A model generated the notes under the pieces. That model saw only the letters and a list, made by a program, of their open reading frames with translations. It did not search any database and was not told where the DNA came from. DNA of 64,000 nt from DAONJL01 sp035405645 [NCBI: bacterium] (GTDB lineage Bacteria > JAGOBX01 > DAONJL01): the NCBI GenBank assembly GCA_035405645.1, contig DAONJL010000009.1, positions 21,245 through 85,244 on the forward strand. The letters run 5' to 3'. Every line of letters starts with the position of its first letter. Within the stretch, counting starts at the first letter, position 1. Below are positions 46,385 to 54,984 of this stretch, in pieces. Position numbers and translations under genes: made by a program.

Positions 46385-48430
46385 TTATAATTCTTCAACA
46401 ATTACTTTTGCTATGCTATTTATGGTATTGGCAATATTCATTAATGCTTCAATAGCATCTAAAAAAATAGAACTTTCAGATACACCAGTTCGCTCATCAG
46501 TTGATAATGAATTAAAATATTCTTGATGAATTTTTTTTGCTATTCTTTGTAATTTAGTATAAAGCAATGAGACGCTTTCTGCTTCATCAATTTTTTTATT
46601 TTCAAAAGAATTTGATACCATTTTAAATAATTCAGATATCTTTGATGAAAGATTTTTTATATATTCTTTTTCTTTTTCATTTAATGAAATATTTTTCTCA
46701 TTTAATTTGTTTGCCTGATGCATTAAATGCTTTACAACTATATCACCAATATTTTCAAAATAACTTGATAGATAAAGTTGTGTTATATATAGTTTTGATT
46801 GTTCCTCACTTAAATTGCCGGAACGACTGATTTTATTTAAATATGGTCTTATTGCTTTATCAAGAATATCAACTTTATCATCTTCTTTTGTTATTTTTTC
46901 AATTAACTCTTCTGATTTATTTATAAAAACAGTTTCAATATTATTTAGCATATATTGTACAATGCCACCCATTCTTAATAATTCTTTTTTTGACATATCG
47001 AGTGCAATATCAGGATTATTTTCAAAGCCTTCCTGAATATATTGTGGCGCAAATACATTTTTCTCATCTTCTGTCTCTGGTATAATTTTATATATTAATT
47101 TTGCAATTAAATTAACAAAAGGGAAAAAAACAATAACACCAAAAGAAGCACACAAAGTATAAGTATTAGCCACCTGCCGTGGAACAGAAGTTGAACCAAA
47201 AAATTTAGTTACTGCTATTACAACATCATCAATATATTTAATAAAAATAGTGCAAATAATAGCAGCAAGCAAAGCACAAATTGAATTTGCTATTGCTGTT
47301 CTTTTACCATTTTTATTTGCTCCTAATGAAGCAAGTAATGCTGTTGCAGAAGTTCCAACCATTGCACCAAGTACAAGTGGTACTGCTGATTCAAGTGTAA
47401 TAAGATTTTGCTCTGCGAATGCAATACATAAACCTACGGTTGCTGCACTTGATTGAATAATCGCAGTAAAAAAAATAGAACAAATAATTGCAAGAATAGG
47501 TTGTGAACTTAATTTTAAAAGCATAGAAGTAAAATCTGGATAAGCACGCAATGGTTTCATTGCTCCAGACATAATTTCCATTCCATAAAATAAAAAGCCA
47601 AAACCAATTAATACATTTCCTATTTGTTTAAACTTTTTTTTATGTGCTGATATTAACATTACAAAACCTGCAATAACAAGAATTAGTGCATAATCAGCAA
47701 TTTTAAAAGCAATTAATTGTGCTGTTATTGTTGAGCCAATTCTTGCACCCTGCATAACAGAAATTGCCTGTGCCATTGTCATTAATGAAGCACCAACAAA
47801 ACCAACACACATTGCTGTTGTAGCAGATGAACTTTGCACAGCGCCAGTTGCAATGATGCCGGTTATATAACCTGATAATGTATTTTTAGTAAATTTAGAT
47901 AATATTTCTTTCATTTTATCGCCTGCTACATTTTGCAAACCTTCGGCACATAATTTCATTCCATATAAAAAAACACCTAATCCACCTAATAATCCTACTA
48001 TTACAAGAATATACCAACCTTTTGACATTATGCTTATTTTGATATTTACAGGCTGAACCTCTGGATATTCTGCTATAAATGCTGATAATACATAATCACC
48101 TTTTTTATGTATTTCTTTTAATGATGTCTCTGCTATTCCTTCGTTATTTACTTTTATTTTTGGATTTGTTATTATTATTTTATCACCTTTTGATGGATAT
48201 GCTGTTAATCGAAAAATAATATGAACAGGATTATTTATTACATCTATTCCTGTTACTTTTACTTTTATATTTTCAATATCTTTCCCTTCAATTCCACTTA
48301 TTAAAGATGCACCTTCTTTATATGATAAATTCTGAATTTTTATTTCTGAATTTTGAATTGGCACATTATCTGAATACAAAATAATTGAAATAAAAAATAA
48401 AATAAAAAGAATTGAAATAAATTTTTTCAT
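46385..48430 (-). CDS. Na/Pi cotransporter with N-terminal exported domain and PhoU tail
   Basis: 681 residues. A signal peptide (1-20) and a 110-residue Ig-like region (21-135) precede the transporter. The two NptA repeats carry GAVQSSSATTAMCVGF and AIIQSSAATVGLCIAF. The C-terminal 170 residues are PhoU-like helices. It imports phosphate with sodium. The exported N-terminal domain is not part of the usual NptA protein. GGGAGTGA precedes the ATG. Confidence 0.88.
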   Translation of the reverse strand: MKKFISILFILFFISIILYSDNVPIQNSEIKIQNLSYKEGASLISGIEGKDIENIKVKVTGIDVINNPVHIIFRLTAYPSKGDKIIITNPKIKVNNEGIAETSLKEIHKKGDYVLSAFIAEYPEVQPVNIKISIMSKGWYILVIVGLLGGLGVFLYGMKLCAEGLQNVAGDKMKEILSKFTKNTLSGYITGIIATGAVQSSSATTAMCVGFVGASLMTMAQAISVMQGARIGSTITAQLIAFKIADYALILVIAGFVMLISAHKKKFKQIGNVLIGFGFLFYGMEIMSGAMKPLRAYPDFTSMLLKLSSQPILAIICSIFFTAIIQSSAATVGLCIAFAEQNLITLESAVPLVLGAMVGTSATALLASLGANKNGKRTAIANSICALLAAIICTIFIKYIDDVVIAVTKFFGSTSVPRQVANTYTLCASFGVIVFFPFVNLIAKLIYKIIPETEDEKNVFAPQYIQEGFENNPDIALDMSKKELLRMGGIVQYMLNNIETVFINKSEELIEKITKEDDKVDILDKAIRPYLNKISRSGNLSEEQSKLYITQLYLSSYFENIGDIVVKHLMHQANKLNEKNISLNEKEKEYIKNLSSKISELFKMVSNSFENKKIDEAESVSLLYTKLQRIAKKIHQEYFNSLSTDERTGVSESSIFLDAIEALMNIANTINSIAKVIVEEL

Positions 48431-48454
48431 ACATCACTCCCTTCAATTAAATAT

Positions 48455-48484
48455 TTTATAATCTTAAAATAAACAAAATTACAA
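48455..48484 (-). promoter_or_regulatory. Candidate promoter of Na/Pi cotransporter
   Basis: Minus strand TTGTAA (48484-48479), 18 bp, TATAAA (48460-48455), 24 bp before the ATG. Confidence 0.35.
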
Positions 48485-48511
48485 GTAAAGAAAAATAAAA
48501 ATATTCATTCA

Positions 48512-50278
48512 TTATGTTATTTGCTTTAATATTTGTATAAAATTTTCACTTTCTGTTTTTATTTGCTCTAATAATTTTTTACATAATTCTAAATCATTAA
48601 TATTAAAATTTAACAAATAATTTTGAATATTATAATCAATAAAATTTTTTATTCTTAATGAATTATAAAAAGAAAAATAATTATTTAATTCTATGCTTAA
48701 TGATTGTGTCAAACCTGATGATTCATTCAATAATTCAAGTATAACAATTGTATTTTCTTTTAATTTACTAAATTCATTTGATAAATCAGCAAATAAATTA
48801 ATCAATTGAAAATTTGATATTGAGATAGGATAATAATTATCTTTTAAAACATCATCTACATTGACAAAATTATTCTTATATTTTTCATATATTTCAGAAA
48901 TTTTTTTAAGTTTAAAAGTTTCATTTAAAATTCCACTTTCTGAGGCATTTATAAATTCTCTTTCTTGATAATTTTTACTTTCATAAACTAACCAATCTCT
49001 ATAACCTTTTAAAACTTTATTTGTTAATATTGAATTATTGTAAATATCTTTCTCTGTAATAATATTTTCATTATGAAAATAATTATTAAAAATAAAAGTC
49101 TCATAGGTAATAAATTTATTTAATGCTGATAAATACAATTCTTCTTTTTTTGTTCCTTGCGAATAAATTTTCATTTCAGGAAAAGATAAATCCTGTCCAA
49201 CAAAAATAATAGGATTGCAACCAGTGAAAATAGCAAAAGAAAAAAGAATAGTTGAAACAGAACCTCCTGATTTTAAATAACCAATTTTTATATTGAAATT
49301 TTTTTCAAACCAATCTAAAACAGGCGTATTTGAATTATATATTATTATTTTTTTAGGACTATGTTTTTGATATATTTCTGGCGGAACTATCAAATTAATT
49401 AATAAATAAATATCAGATAAATCAAGGTCTTTTATTAATGAATAATTTATTGCCTGTGAATCAACAATAGCAATAATATCAGGTTTTATACCATTATCTA
49501 ATAATACTTTAGTAGCAGTATCAACCGCAGCAATTATTATATGTGATTTTAGTTTTTTAATGTATTCAATTTTATTTTCAAGTGATGGACCTGCGCAAAC
49601 TATTAATATTGGTTTATTATTAAAAATATTTTTAAAATTTGAAATATTATTTGTATTATTCAAATTTAATAAATTTCTTAAAGTATTATTTTGCCATTCT
49701 CGACTGAATTTTACAATTGTTCCAAAGTTTATTATTTTAAAATTATACAATTTTGTAATTAAGACTAATGCATTTATAAATTTTTCTCGCTCTGATTTTA
49801 TTATATTATCTATTTTTATTATTTTGATTTTATCTAATTCATCAAGTGAAATATTATCTGCTAAAAAATCTAAAAAACTGGTATCATTCGTTGTATCAAC
49901 AAAATAAACATTTTCTTTTCTTAAAAAAGTAGAATAATCAAACAACTGAAAAGCAAAATACAGGACATCATAATTATATTCAATAATAAAAATTTTCTTA
50001 AATTTAAAAGAATTAAAAATTTTTTGAAAATGATAACCTAATCCAAAACCTAATAAAATTACAATATTATTCTCTTCTATATTAATTGTTTTTATAAATT
50101 TATTCACTTCTTCAGTCGGTTTATAAATGCTATATAATCGTAAATTATTTTTTATAATTGAATATTCATTATTTTTAGTTTTTACTAATTTTACATTTTC
50201 ATCTGGCAAATATTCTTCAATCTTTTTCTTTATATTTTCTGACAATAAAGATAAATCAGTTTTAAAATCTGTTTTCAT
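48512..50278 (-). CDS. DUF115 / Maf-type motility-associated glycosyltransferase
   Basis: 588 residues. Core around residues 225-400: KPILIVCAGPSLENKIEYI, AAVDTATKVLLDNGIKPDI, IVDSQ, LKSGGSVSTILFSFAIFTGC, IFVGQDLSF. This MAF_flag10 family adds nonulosonic acids to flagellin in Campylobacter, Aeromonas and Clostridium. That a flagellar gene cluster exists elsewhere is inferred. It overlaps the GT-C gene by 4 bp. Confidence 0.85.
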   Translation of the reverse strand: MKTDFKTDLSLLSENIKKKIEEYLPDENVKLVKTKNNEYSIIKNNLRLYSIYKPTEEVNKFIKTINIEENNIVILLGFGLGYHFQKIFNSFKFKKIFIIEYNYDVLYFAFQLFDYSTFLRKENVYFVDTTNDTSFLDFLADNISLDELDKIKIIKIDNIIKSEREKFINALVLITKLYNFKIINFGTIVKFSREWQNNTLRNLLNLNNTNNISNFKNIFNNKPILIVCAGPSLENKIEYIKKLKSHIIIAAVDTATKVLLDNGIKPDIIAIVDSQAINYSLIKDLDLSDIYLLINLIVPPEIYQKHSPKKIIIYNSNTPVLDWFEKNFNIKIGYLKSGGSVSTILFSFAIFTGCNPIIFVGQDLSFPEMKIYSQGTKKEELYLSALNKFITYETFIFNNYFHNENIITEKDIYNNSILTNKVLKGYRDWLVYESKNYQEREFINASESGILNETFKLKKISEIYEKYKNNFVNVDDVLKDNYYPISISNFQLINLFADLSNEFSKLKENTIVILELLNESSGLTQSLSIELNNYFSFYNSLRIKNFIDYNIQNYLLNFNINDLELCKKLLEQIKTESENFIQILKQIT

Positions 50279-51816
50279 AATATTTTTAAAAAATAAATAT
50301 TTTCTTTATATTTAGAAAAATATTGTTTGTATATTATTTTATATTTTATATAATTCAATTGTTTGAATTCATCTTCTCTACATATTATATATTTTATATT
50401 TAATTTTTCAATTAAATAAACTGGAACACATTTATAATTTATTACTTTTACAGGAACATTTATGCAAAAAACAGGCGCACCATAACCTGCTATCATTATA
50501 TTCTTATAATCATTATTTTTTATTATTTCTTCATTCACTACTTTATTAAATTCAATTATTTTTTTTTCTCTTTTAGAAAATTCAAAAAAATATAATGTCA
50601 GATTATAAAGAATATAAAAAATAAAAATTAAAATTTTTGTTTTTGAAGTAAAAAATTTTTTTTGAAAAAAATAAATAAATAAAAAGAATAAAATAAATAA
50701 AAAAAACAAATAATAAAATTTTTTAAAAAAGAGAAAAAGATAAAAAACGGAGCATAAAAGCGAAATAAGAAAATTTATCTTTCTATAATTTAAAACAATA
50801 TTTTCAAATTCCATTATTGTAATTGTCGCTGTAATCCAAATAATAGGCAATACTATAAACCTATATCGAAAAGGCGTATAATCAGATAGATTAATAATAC
50901 CAATTCCAATAATTAACCAGATTAGTAAAAATAAAGAAAATTTATTTTTATAAAATAAATTACTGCCAAAAAAGAGAAAAGATAAAAAAGAAAGAAAGGG
51001 CATTTTTAAAAAAATATTAGTATTAAAAAAATTTTTAATTTTAAAAAAATTAATTAAATAACATTTTGGCGAGTGCGATTTAATAACATCAAGGTAAATT
51101 TTAGAAGCAAATAATTCTTTATATAAATCAATATTAGGTAAAACAAAAATTAAAGCAAAAATAATAATGCTAAAAACAAAGCCAGCAACAAATAAAATAA
51201 GTTTTTTAAAATTTTTATTTATAAAAAAATAAAGAAAAATAGCAAAGAAAAGGACAATAGCATTTAATTTAGTCGCAAAAGCAATAAAAGAAAAAATTCC
51301 ACTAATAAAAATAAATAATAAATTCGAAGATAAAAAAAATATAAGCGTAAAAAAAATAAAAAATAGCATAGTTGTTTCAACATAAAAAATATTTGAATAA
51401 GAAATAAAAACAAAAGAAAACGAAATAATTAATAATGAAGTGAGAGCATATTTTTGATTAAATAATTTTAACAAAATAAAAAATAATAAAATCGCAGAAC
51501 AAAAATTTATAATAACAGCAGCAGCATTTAAAGTTGTGTAATTATAAGGAATAAAACGAAAAATAATTTTTTGAATAAAAAAATGAACAGGAAAAAATAA
51601 ATAATAATTGTTTTCATAAATATTTGGTGAATTAAATAAAAGATAATTTTTAAGATTCAATGAATAAATAGCAGGGTCAAATAAAATACCTTTTGACCAC
51701 GAAATATAAAAAGGATCAAAATTTATTAATAATAATCTGAAAAAAAGAAAAGAAAATAAAAGAAATAAAAAAGCAAATAATTCTTGTTTCTTAATTTCAT
51801 AAGAACAAATTTTCAT
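50275..51816 (-). CDS. Integral membrane GT-C glycosyltransferase-like protein
   Basis: 513 residues, 11 or more membrane segments, with an early loop LFDPAIYSLNLKNYLLF and NYNTTTLNAA-like GT39 features. The C-terminal soluble stretch (about 400-513) is typical of ArnT/PMT relatives. Donor unknown. It is sandwiched by overlaps between the ECF-type ATPase (20 bp) and the DUF115 gene (4 bp). Confidence 0.65.
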   Translation of the reverse strand: MKICSYEIKKQELFAFLFLLFSFLFFRLLLINFDPFYISWSKGILFDPAIYSLNLKNYLLFNSPNIYENNYYLFFPVHFFIQKIIFRFIPYNYTTLNAAAVIINFCSAILLFFILLKLFNQKYALTSLLIISFSFVFISYSNIFYVETTMLFFIFFTLIFFLSSNLLFIFISGIFSFIAFATKLNAIVLFFAIFLYFFINKNFKKLILFVAGFVFSIIIFALIFVLPNIDLYKELFASKIYLDVIKSHSPKCYLINFFKIKNFFNTNIFLKMPFLSFLSFLFFGSNLFYKNKFSLFLLIWLIIGIGIINLSDYTPFRYRFIVLPIIWITATITIMEFENIVLNYRKINFLISLLCSVFYLFLFFKKFYYLFFLFILFFLFIYFFQKKFFTSKTKILIFIFYILYNLTLYFFEFSKREKKIIEFNKVVNEEIIKNNDYKNIMIAGYGAPVFCINVPVKVINYKCVPVYLIEKLNIKYIICREDEFKQLNYIKYKIIYKQYFSKYKENIYFLKIL

Positions 51817-52582
51817 TCTTTAAAATATAACCTTCTTTTAATAATTCTTTTTTCAATGTTAAAAAAAAATTAAGATTTAAATTATATTCATTATAAATAT
51901 TTTTTTCAATAAAATCAATAGTATTAATAAGATTATGTTTGATTTTACCAGCATTTAAACCAATAACAAAATCAGATAAAAGAATTTCAGAAATATTATG
52001 AGTAATAAGAATAAAAGTAAGTAAATTTTTCTCTTTAAGATTTTTAAGTAAATTTAAAACAATTTTTTGATTATATCTATCAAGCATAGAAATAGGTTCA
52101 TCTAAAATAAGATAAGAAGGTTCTAAAATTAGAACACTTGCTAAATTTACAATCTGCTTTTCGCCGCCAGATAAATTTTCTGTTGTGCGATTTAACAAAT
52201 GTTTTATATTAAGTAAATTTCCAATATATTCTAATCTCTGGTTTATTTCTTTTTCAGTTATATTTAGATTTTCAAGACCAATAATAATTTCTTCACGAAC
52301 AGTAGAACCAATAAGTTGCCAATCAGGATTAGGCATAATTAAGGCAATTTTTTTACGAATAGAAATTAAATTTTCAGAATCAGCAGTATTAAAATTATCA
52401 ATAAAAACAGCACCATTATCAGGCAAAATAATTCCTGCTATTAATTTTGCGAGTGTGCTTTTTCCTGAACCATTATCTCCAATAATTACAACAAATTTTT
52501 TTTCTGGAATTGTTAAATTTATTTTATCAAATATTTTTATTTCTTTCTTATAGGAAAATACGACATCTTTTATTTCTATCAT
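51797..52582 (-). CDS. ECF-type ABC transporter ATPase (EcfA-like)
   Basis: 261 residues. Walker A GDNGSGKSTLAKLIAG, the ECF-typical MPNPDWQLIGSTVREEI, signature LSGGEKQIVNLASVL, Walker B LILDEPISMLD and the His loop LITHN. ECF ATPases power vitamin or metal uptake. No EcfT or S-component is adjacent; the overlapping partner is a GT-C-like membrane protein. Confidence 0.85.
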   Translation of the reverse strand: MIEIKDVVFSYKKEIKIFDKINLTIPEKKFVVIIGDNGSGKSTLAKLIAGIILPDNGAVFIDNFNTADSENLISIRKKIALIMPNPDWQLIGSTVREEIIIGLENLNITEKEINQRLEYIGNLLNIKHLLNRTTENLSGGEKQIVNLASVLILEPSYLILDEPISMLDRYNQKIVLNLLKNLKEKNLLTFILITHNISEILLSDFVIGLNAGKIKHNLINTIDFIEKNIYNEYNLNLNFFLTLKKELLKEGYILKNENLFL

Positions 52583-52614
52583 TTATTTGATTTATCTTTC
52601 GTGAAATGAAAAAA

Positions 52615-53079
52615 TTATTGAGTAATAGAAAAACTCCATAAAATTCTGTCCTGCACGCTTTTATTTAAATTTCTAATTCTTTTACTTAATTCTAAAAAAA
52701 CATTCTTATAAAATTGAGCAGCAAGAGCAGGGTCATTTTCAAGTAATTTTTCAAACCGTTCTTTTTCAATTACAAGTAAAATAGCATCAGAAAGAGCAAT
52801 TGCATTTGCTGACCTTTTTTTATTATCAAAAAATGAAAGTTCACCAAAAAAATTATCTTTTTCAAGAATAGTTAAAACCTTCTTATTTTTTCCAACTAAA
52901 TTTTTTGATATTTCAATTTCACCACCTAAAATAATAAACATCTCATTTCCATCTTCTCCTTCTTCACAAATTATATCACCTTTTTTAAATTCTTTTATTT
53001 GTGCTATTTTTAAAATCTCATTTAATAACTCATCTGAAAGATTTTTAAATATATTTACTTTTTTTAGTTTTTCAATCAT
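52615..53079 (-). CDS. Cyclic nucleotide-binding domain protein
   Basis: 154 residues from ATG 53079, set by AAGGTGAT. A GTG three codons upstream is less likely. GDIICEEGEDGNEMFIILGG and NFFGELSFFDNKKRSANAIA form the cNMP pocket. It shares the C-terminal helix ending (RILWSF) with the paralogue at 45904 (SLLWN). No DNA-binding domain. Confidence 0.9.
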   Translation of the reverse strand: MIEKLKKVNIFKNLSDELLNEILKIAQIKEFKKGDIICEEGEDGNEMFIILGGEIEISKNLVGKNKKVLTILEKDNFFGELSFFDNKKRSANAIALSDAILLVIEKERFEKLLENDPALAAQFYKNVFLELSKRIRNLNKSVQDRILWSFSITQ

Positions 53080-53095
53080 TTTTATCACCTTTAAA

Positions 53096-54019
53096 TTATT
53101 TTAATAAATCAGGTTCTAATTCTTTTACTATATTTATACATTCTTTCTCTAAATCAAAATTTCCTTCTCTTGAATGAATAATTGATAAAAGATAATATGC
53201 ATTTGCATTTTTATTATTTAATTCTGTTGCTTTAATTAAATATTCTTTTGCTTTTTCAATATTATCAATTTTATATAAAACAGAACCAATCCAGTAATAT
53301 ATTTTATCATTATTAGAATTTATTGCCAGAGCTTTATTAAAATAATCAAGTGCTTTAATATATTGTGTTCTGATTGAATAAAGATTGGCGAGATTACATA
53401 ATACTTCAAAATTATTATTTTTGATTTCGAGTGATTTTAAAAAATATTCTTCTGCTTTAATATAATCTGATTTTAAAATATGGATAATTCCTAAAATATT
53501 ATATGCTTTATAATTATTTGGAGTATAACTCAAACTTTTATTAAGAAACTCAATTGCTTCATTATATAGATTTTTTTTATAATAACAAACAGCAAGCATA
53601 TCATAAGCATCGACATAATCAAAATCAATTTCAATGCATTTCTTAAAATAATTTATTGCATTATCTAAATCATTATTGTTTAAATAAATGACACCAAATA
53701 AATAATATGCAGCAGTAAAATTTTTCTCAAATTTTATTGCTTCATTAAGATATTTCAAGCACTCTTCATAATTATTAGCCAGATAAAAACAATATGCAAT
53801 ATCATAATAAGAATATGGATATGAAGGTAAAATTTTTATTGCCTGTTTTATAATTTGTATTGCTTCTTCATATTTCTTTTGATTTCTTAATTCTGTCGCA
53901 TTTTTTATTAGCGCTAAAACTTTATTATATCTTTGATTAAAATTGGACATTAACAATTTTATAAATAAAAAAATTATAGCTAAGGAAATAATAGAGAGAA
54001 TAATTATATGCTGTATCAT
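53096..54019 (-). CDS. Membrane-anchored TPR protein
   Basis: 307 residues. N-terminal TM (about 4-24), then about seven TPR units (NQKKYEEAIQIIKQAIKILP, KNLYNEAIEFLNKSLSYTP, TQYIKALDYFNKALAIN). A scaffold, probably facing the cytoplasm or periplasm. It overlaps the small membrane gene upstream by 4 bp. Confidence 0.85.
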   Translation of the reverse strand: MIQHIIILSIISLAIIFLFIKLLMSNFNQRYNKVLALIKNATELRNQKKYEEAIQIIKQAIKILPSYPYSYYDIAYCFYLANNYEECLKYLNEAIKFEKNFTAAYYLFGVIYLNNNDLDNAINYFKKCIEIDFDYVDAYDMLAVCYYKKNLYNEAIEFLNKSLSYTPNNYKAYNILGIIHILKSDYIKAEEYFLKSLEIKNNNFEVLCNLANLYSIRTQYIKALDYFNKALAINSNNDKIYYWIGSVLYKIDNIEKAKEYLIKATELNNKNANAYYLLSIIHSREGNFDLEKECINIVKELEPDLLK

Positions 54020-54198
54020 TTTAAAAAGAGTTCTAAAATTATAAAATTAAATAAACCTAAAGATATTAAAAAAAACATAGAAATAAAATAAAAAAGAAAT
54101 TTTTTACATTTCTTCAAAATCTTTATATAATTTATAAATGTAAAATTTTTTTTCTTACTTTCTTCGATTGTTTCATTAATTAAAAATTCATTTTTCAT
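54016..54198 (-). CDS. Small single-pass membrane protein
   Basis: 60 residues, one hydrophobic segment (about 34-58) after a charged 30-residue N-terminus. No family recognised. Support comes from context: it starts 4 bp after the Skp-like gene and its stop overlaps the TPR gene's ATG (ATGA), a classical operon junction. Confidence 0.6.
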   Translation of the reverse strand: MKNEFLINETIEESKKKNFTFINYIKILKKCKKFLFYFISMFFLISLGLFNFIILELFLK

Positions 54199-54202
54199 TT
54201 TT

Positions 54203-54703
54203 TTATTTTCTATTTAATATTTTAATTACTTCATTAGTAATATCGAGTGAATCATCTAACATATATAACACAACACTTTTTGATAATACAATACTGATAC
54301 CTTCTTTTGATGCTATTTCTTTTATTGCATTATTTATATTTTCTTTTGCTACTTCAATTATTTTATCTTCTCGTTCTTTTAATAATTTTGCTGCTTCATT
54401 TTGAAAATTTTCTAATTCTTCTTTTTTCTGTGTTATCACTTTAATTCTTTTTGCTTTTTCTGATTCTGAAACTCCATAATTCAATTCCTTTTCTAATTTT
54501 TCTATTTCTTCTTTTTCTTTTTTAATTACATTTTCAACTGATGTTTTTTTCGAATATAATTCATTATATCTGTCCTGTAATTCTTGATAATTTGAAGATA
54601 CTTTTGACCAATCTAAAACAGCAATTTTAATCAAATCAATTGCAAAAATAAATTTAGCAAATAATAAAGATAAAATTACTACATTTACAAATATTCTTTT
54701 CAT
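54203..54703 (-). CDS. Skp/OmpH-like periplasmic chaperone
   Basis: 166 residues. Signal peptide (1-22, ending FIFA), then KIAVLDWSKVSSNYQELQDR, a long coiled coil (about 40-125) and the C-terminal strand GISIVLSKSVVLYMLDDSLDIT. Skp holds unfolded outer-membrane proteins after Sec export. The Glu/Lys-rich helices fit its tentacles. Confidence 0.88.
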   Translation of the reverse strand: MKRIFVNVVILSLLFAKFIFAIDLIKIAVLDWSKVSSNYQELQDRYNELYSKKTSVENVIKKEKEEIEKLEKELNYGVSESEKAKRIKVITQKKEELENFQNEAAKLLKEREDKIIEVAKENINNAIKEIASKEGISIVLSKSVVLYMLDDSLDITNEVIKILNRK

Positions 54704-54873
54704 AATTCACTACCTTTCTCTTTTTAATTCTTTTAATTGGTATATTTTTTTTTATTCACTTAAATTTGTCAAGTTTTTTTATAAATAATCTCTTTTATAT
54801 ACTTTTCAAATTTTATTATAACTATGTAATTTTACTAACTTTTCTCACTTAACTAAAAATAGAATTTTTTTTA

Positions 54874-54903
54874 TTGACAAATTTTTTTTTAAAAAATTAT
54901 AAT
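54874..54903 (+). promoter_or_regulatory. Consensus promoter for TonB receptor
   Basis: TTGACA (54874-54879), 18 bp, TATAAT (54898-54903): both hexamers perfect. The leader runs about 75 nt to the ATG. Confidence 0.75.
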
Positions 54904-54912
54904 TTTTTTAAA

Positions 54913-54938
54913 AAAGGAGGTGAGTTTATATGAACTAA
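54913..54938 (+). promoter_or_regulatory. Strong Shine-Dalgarno driving a two-codon frame (ATG AAC TAA)
   Basis: AAAGGAGGTGA (54913-54923) is the longest match to the 16S tail I noticed in the window. It is spaced ideally from ATG (54930-54932), but the frame is Met-Asn-stop (TAA 54936-54938). A hairpin TTTTTGA/TCAAAAA (54944-54961) follows, then the receptor's own Shine-Dalgarno. Confidence 0.55.
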
Positions 54939-54984
54939 TTATTTTTTTGATTTGTCAAAAATTTTCAAAAAAGGGAGGAGAAAA

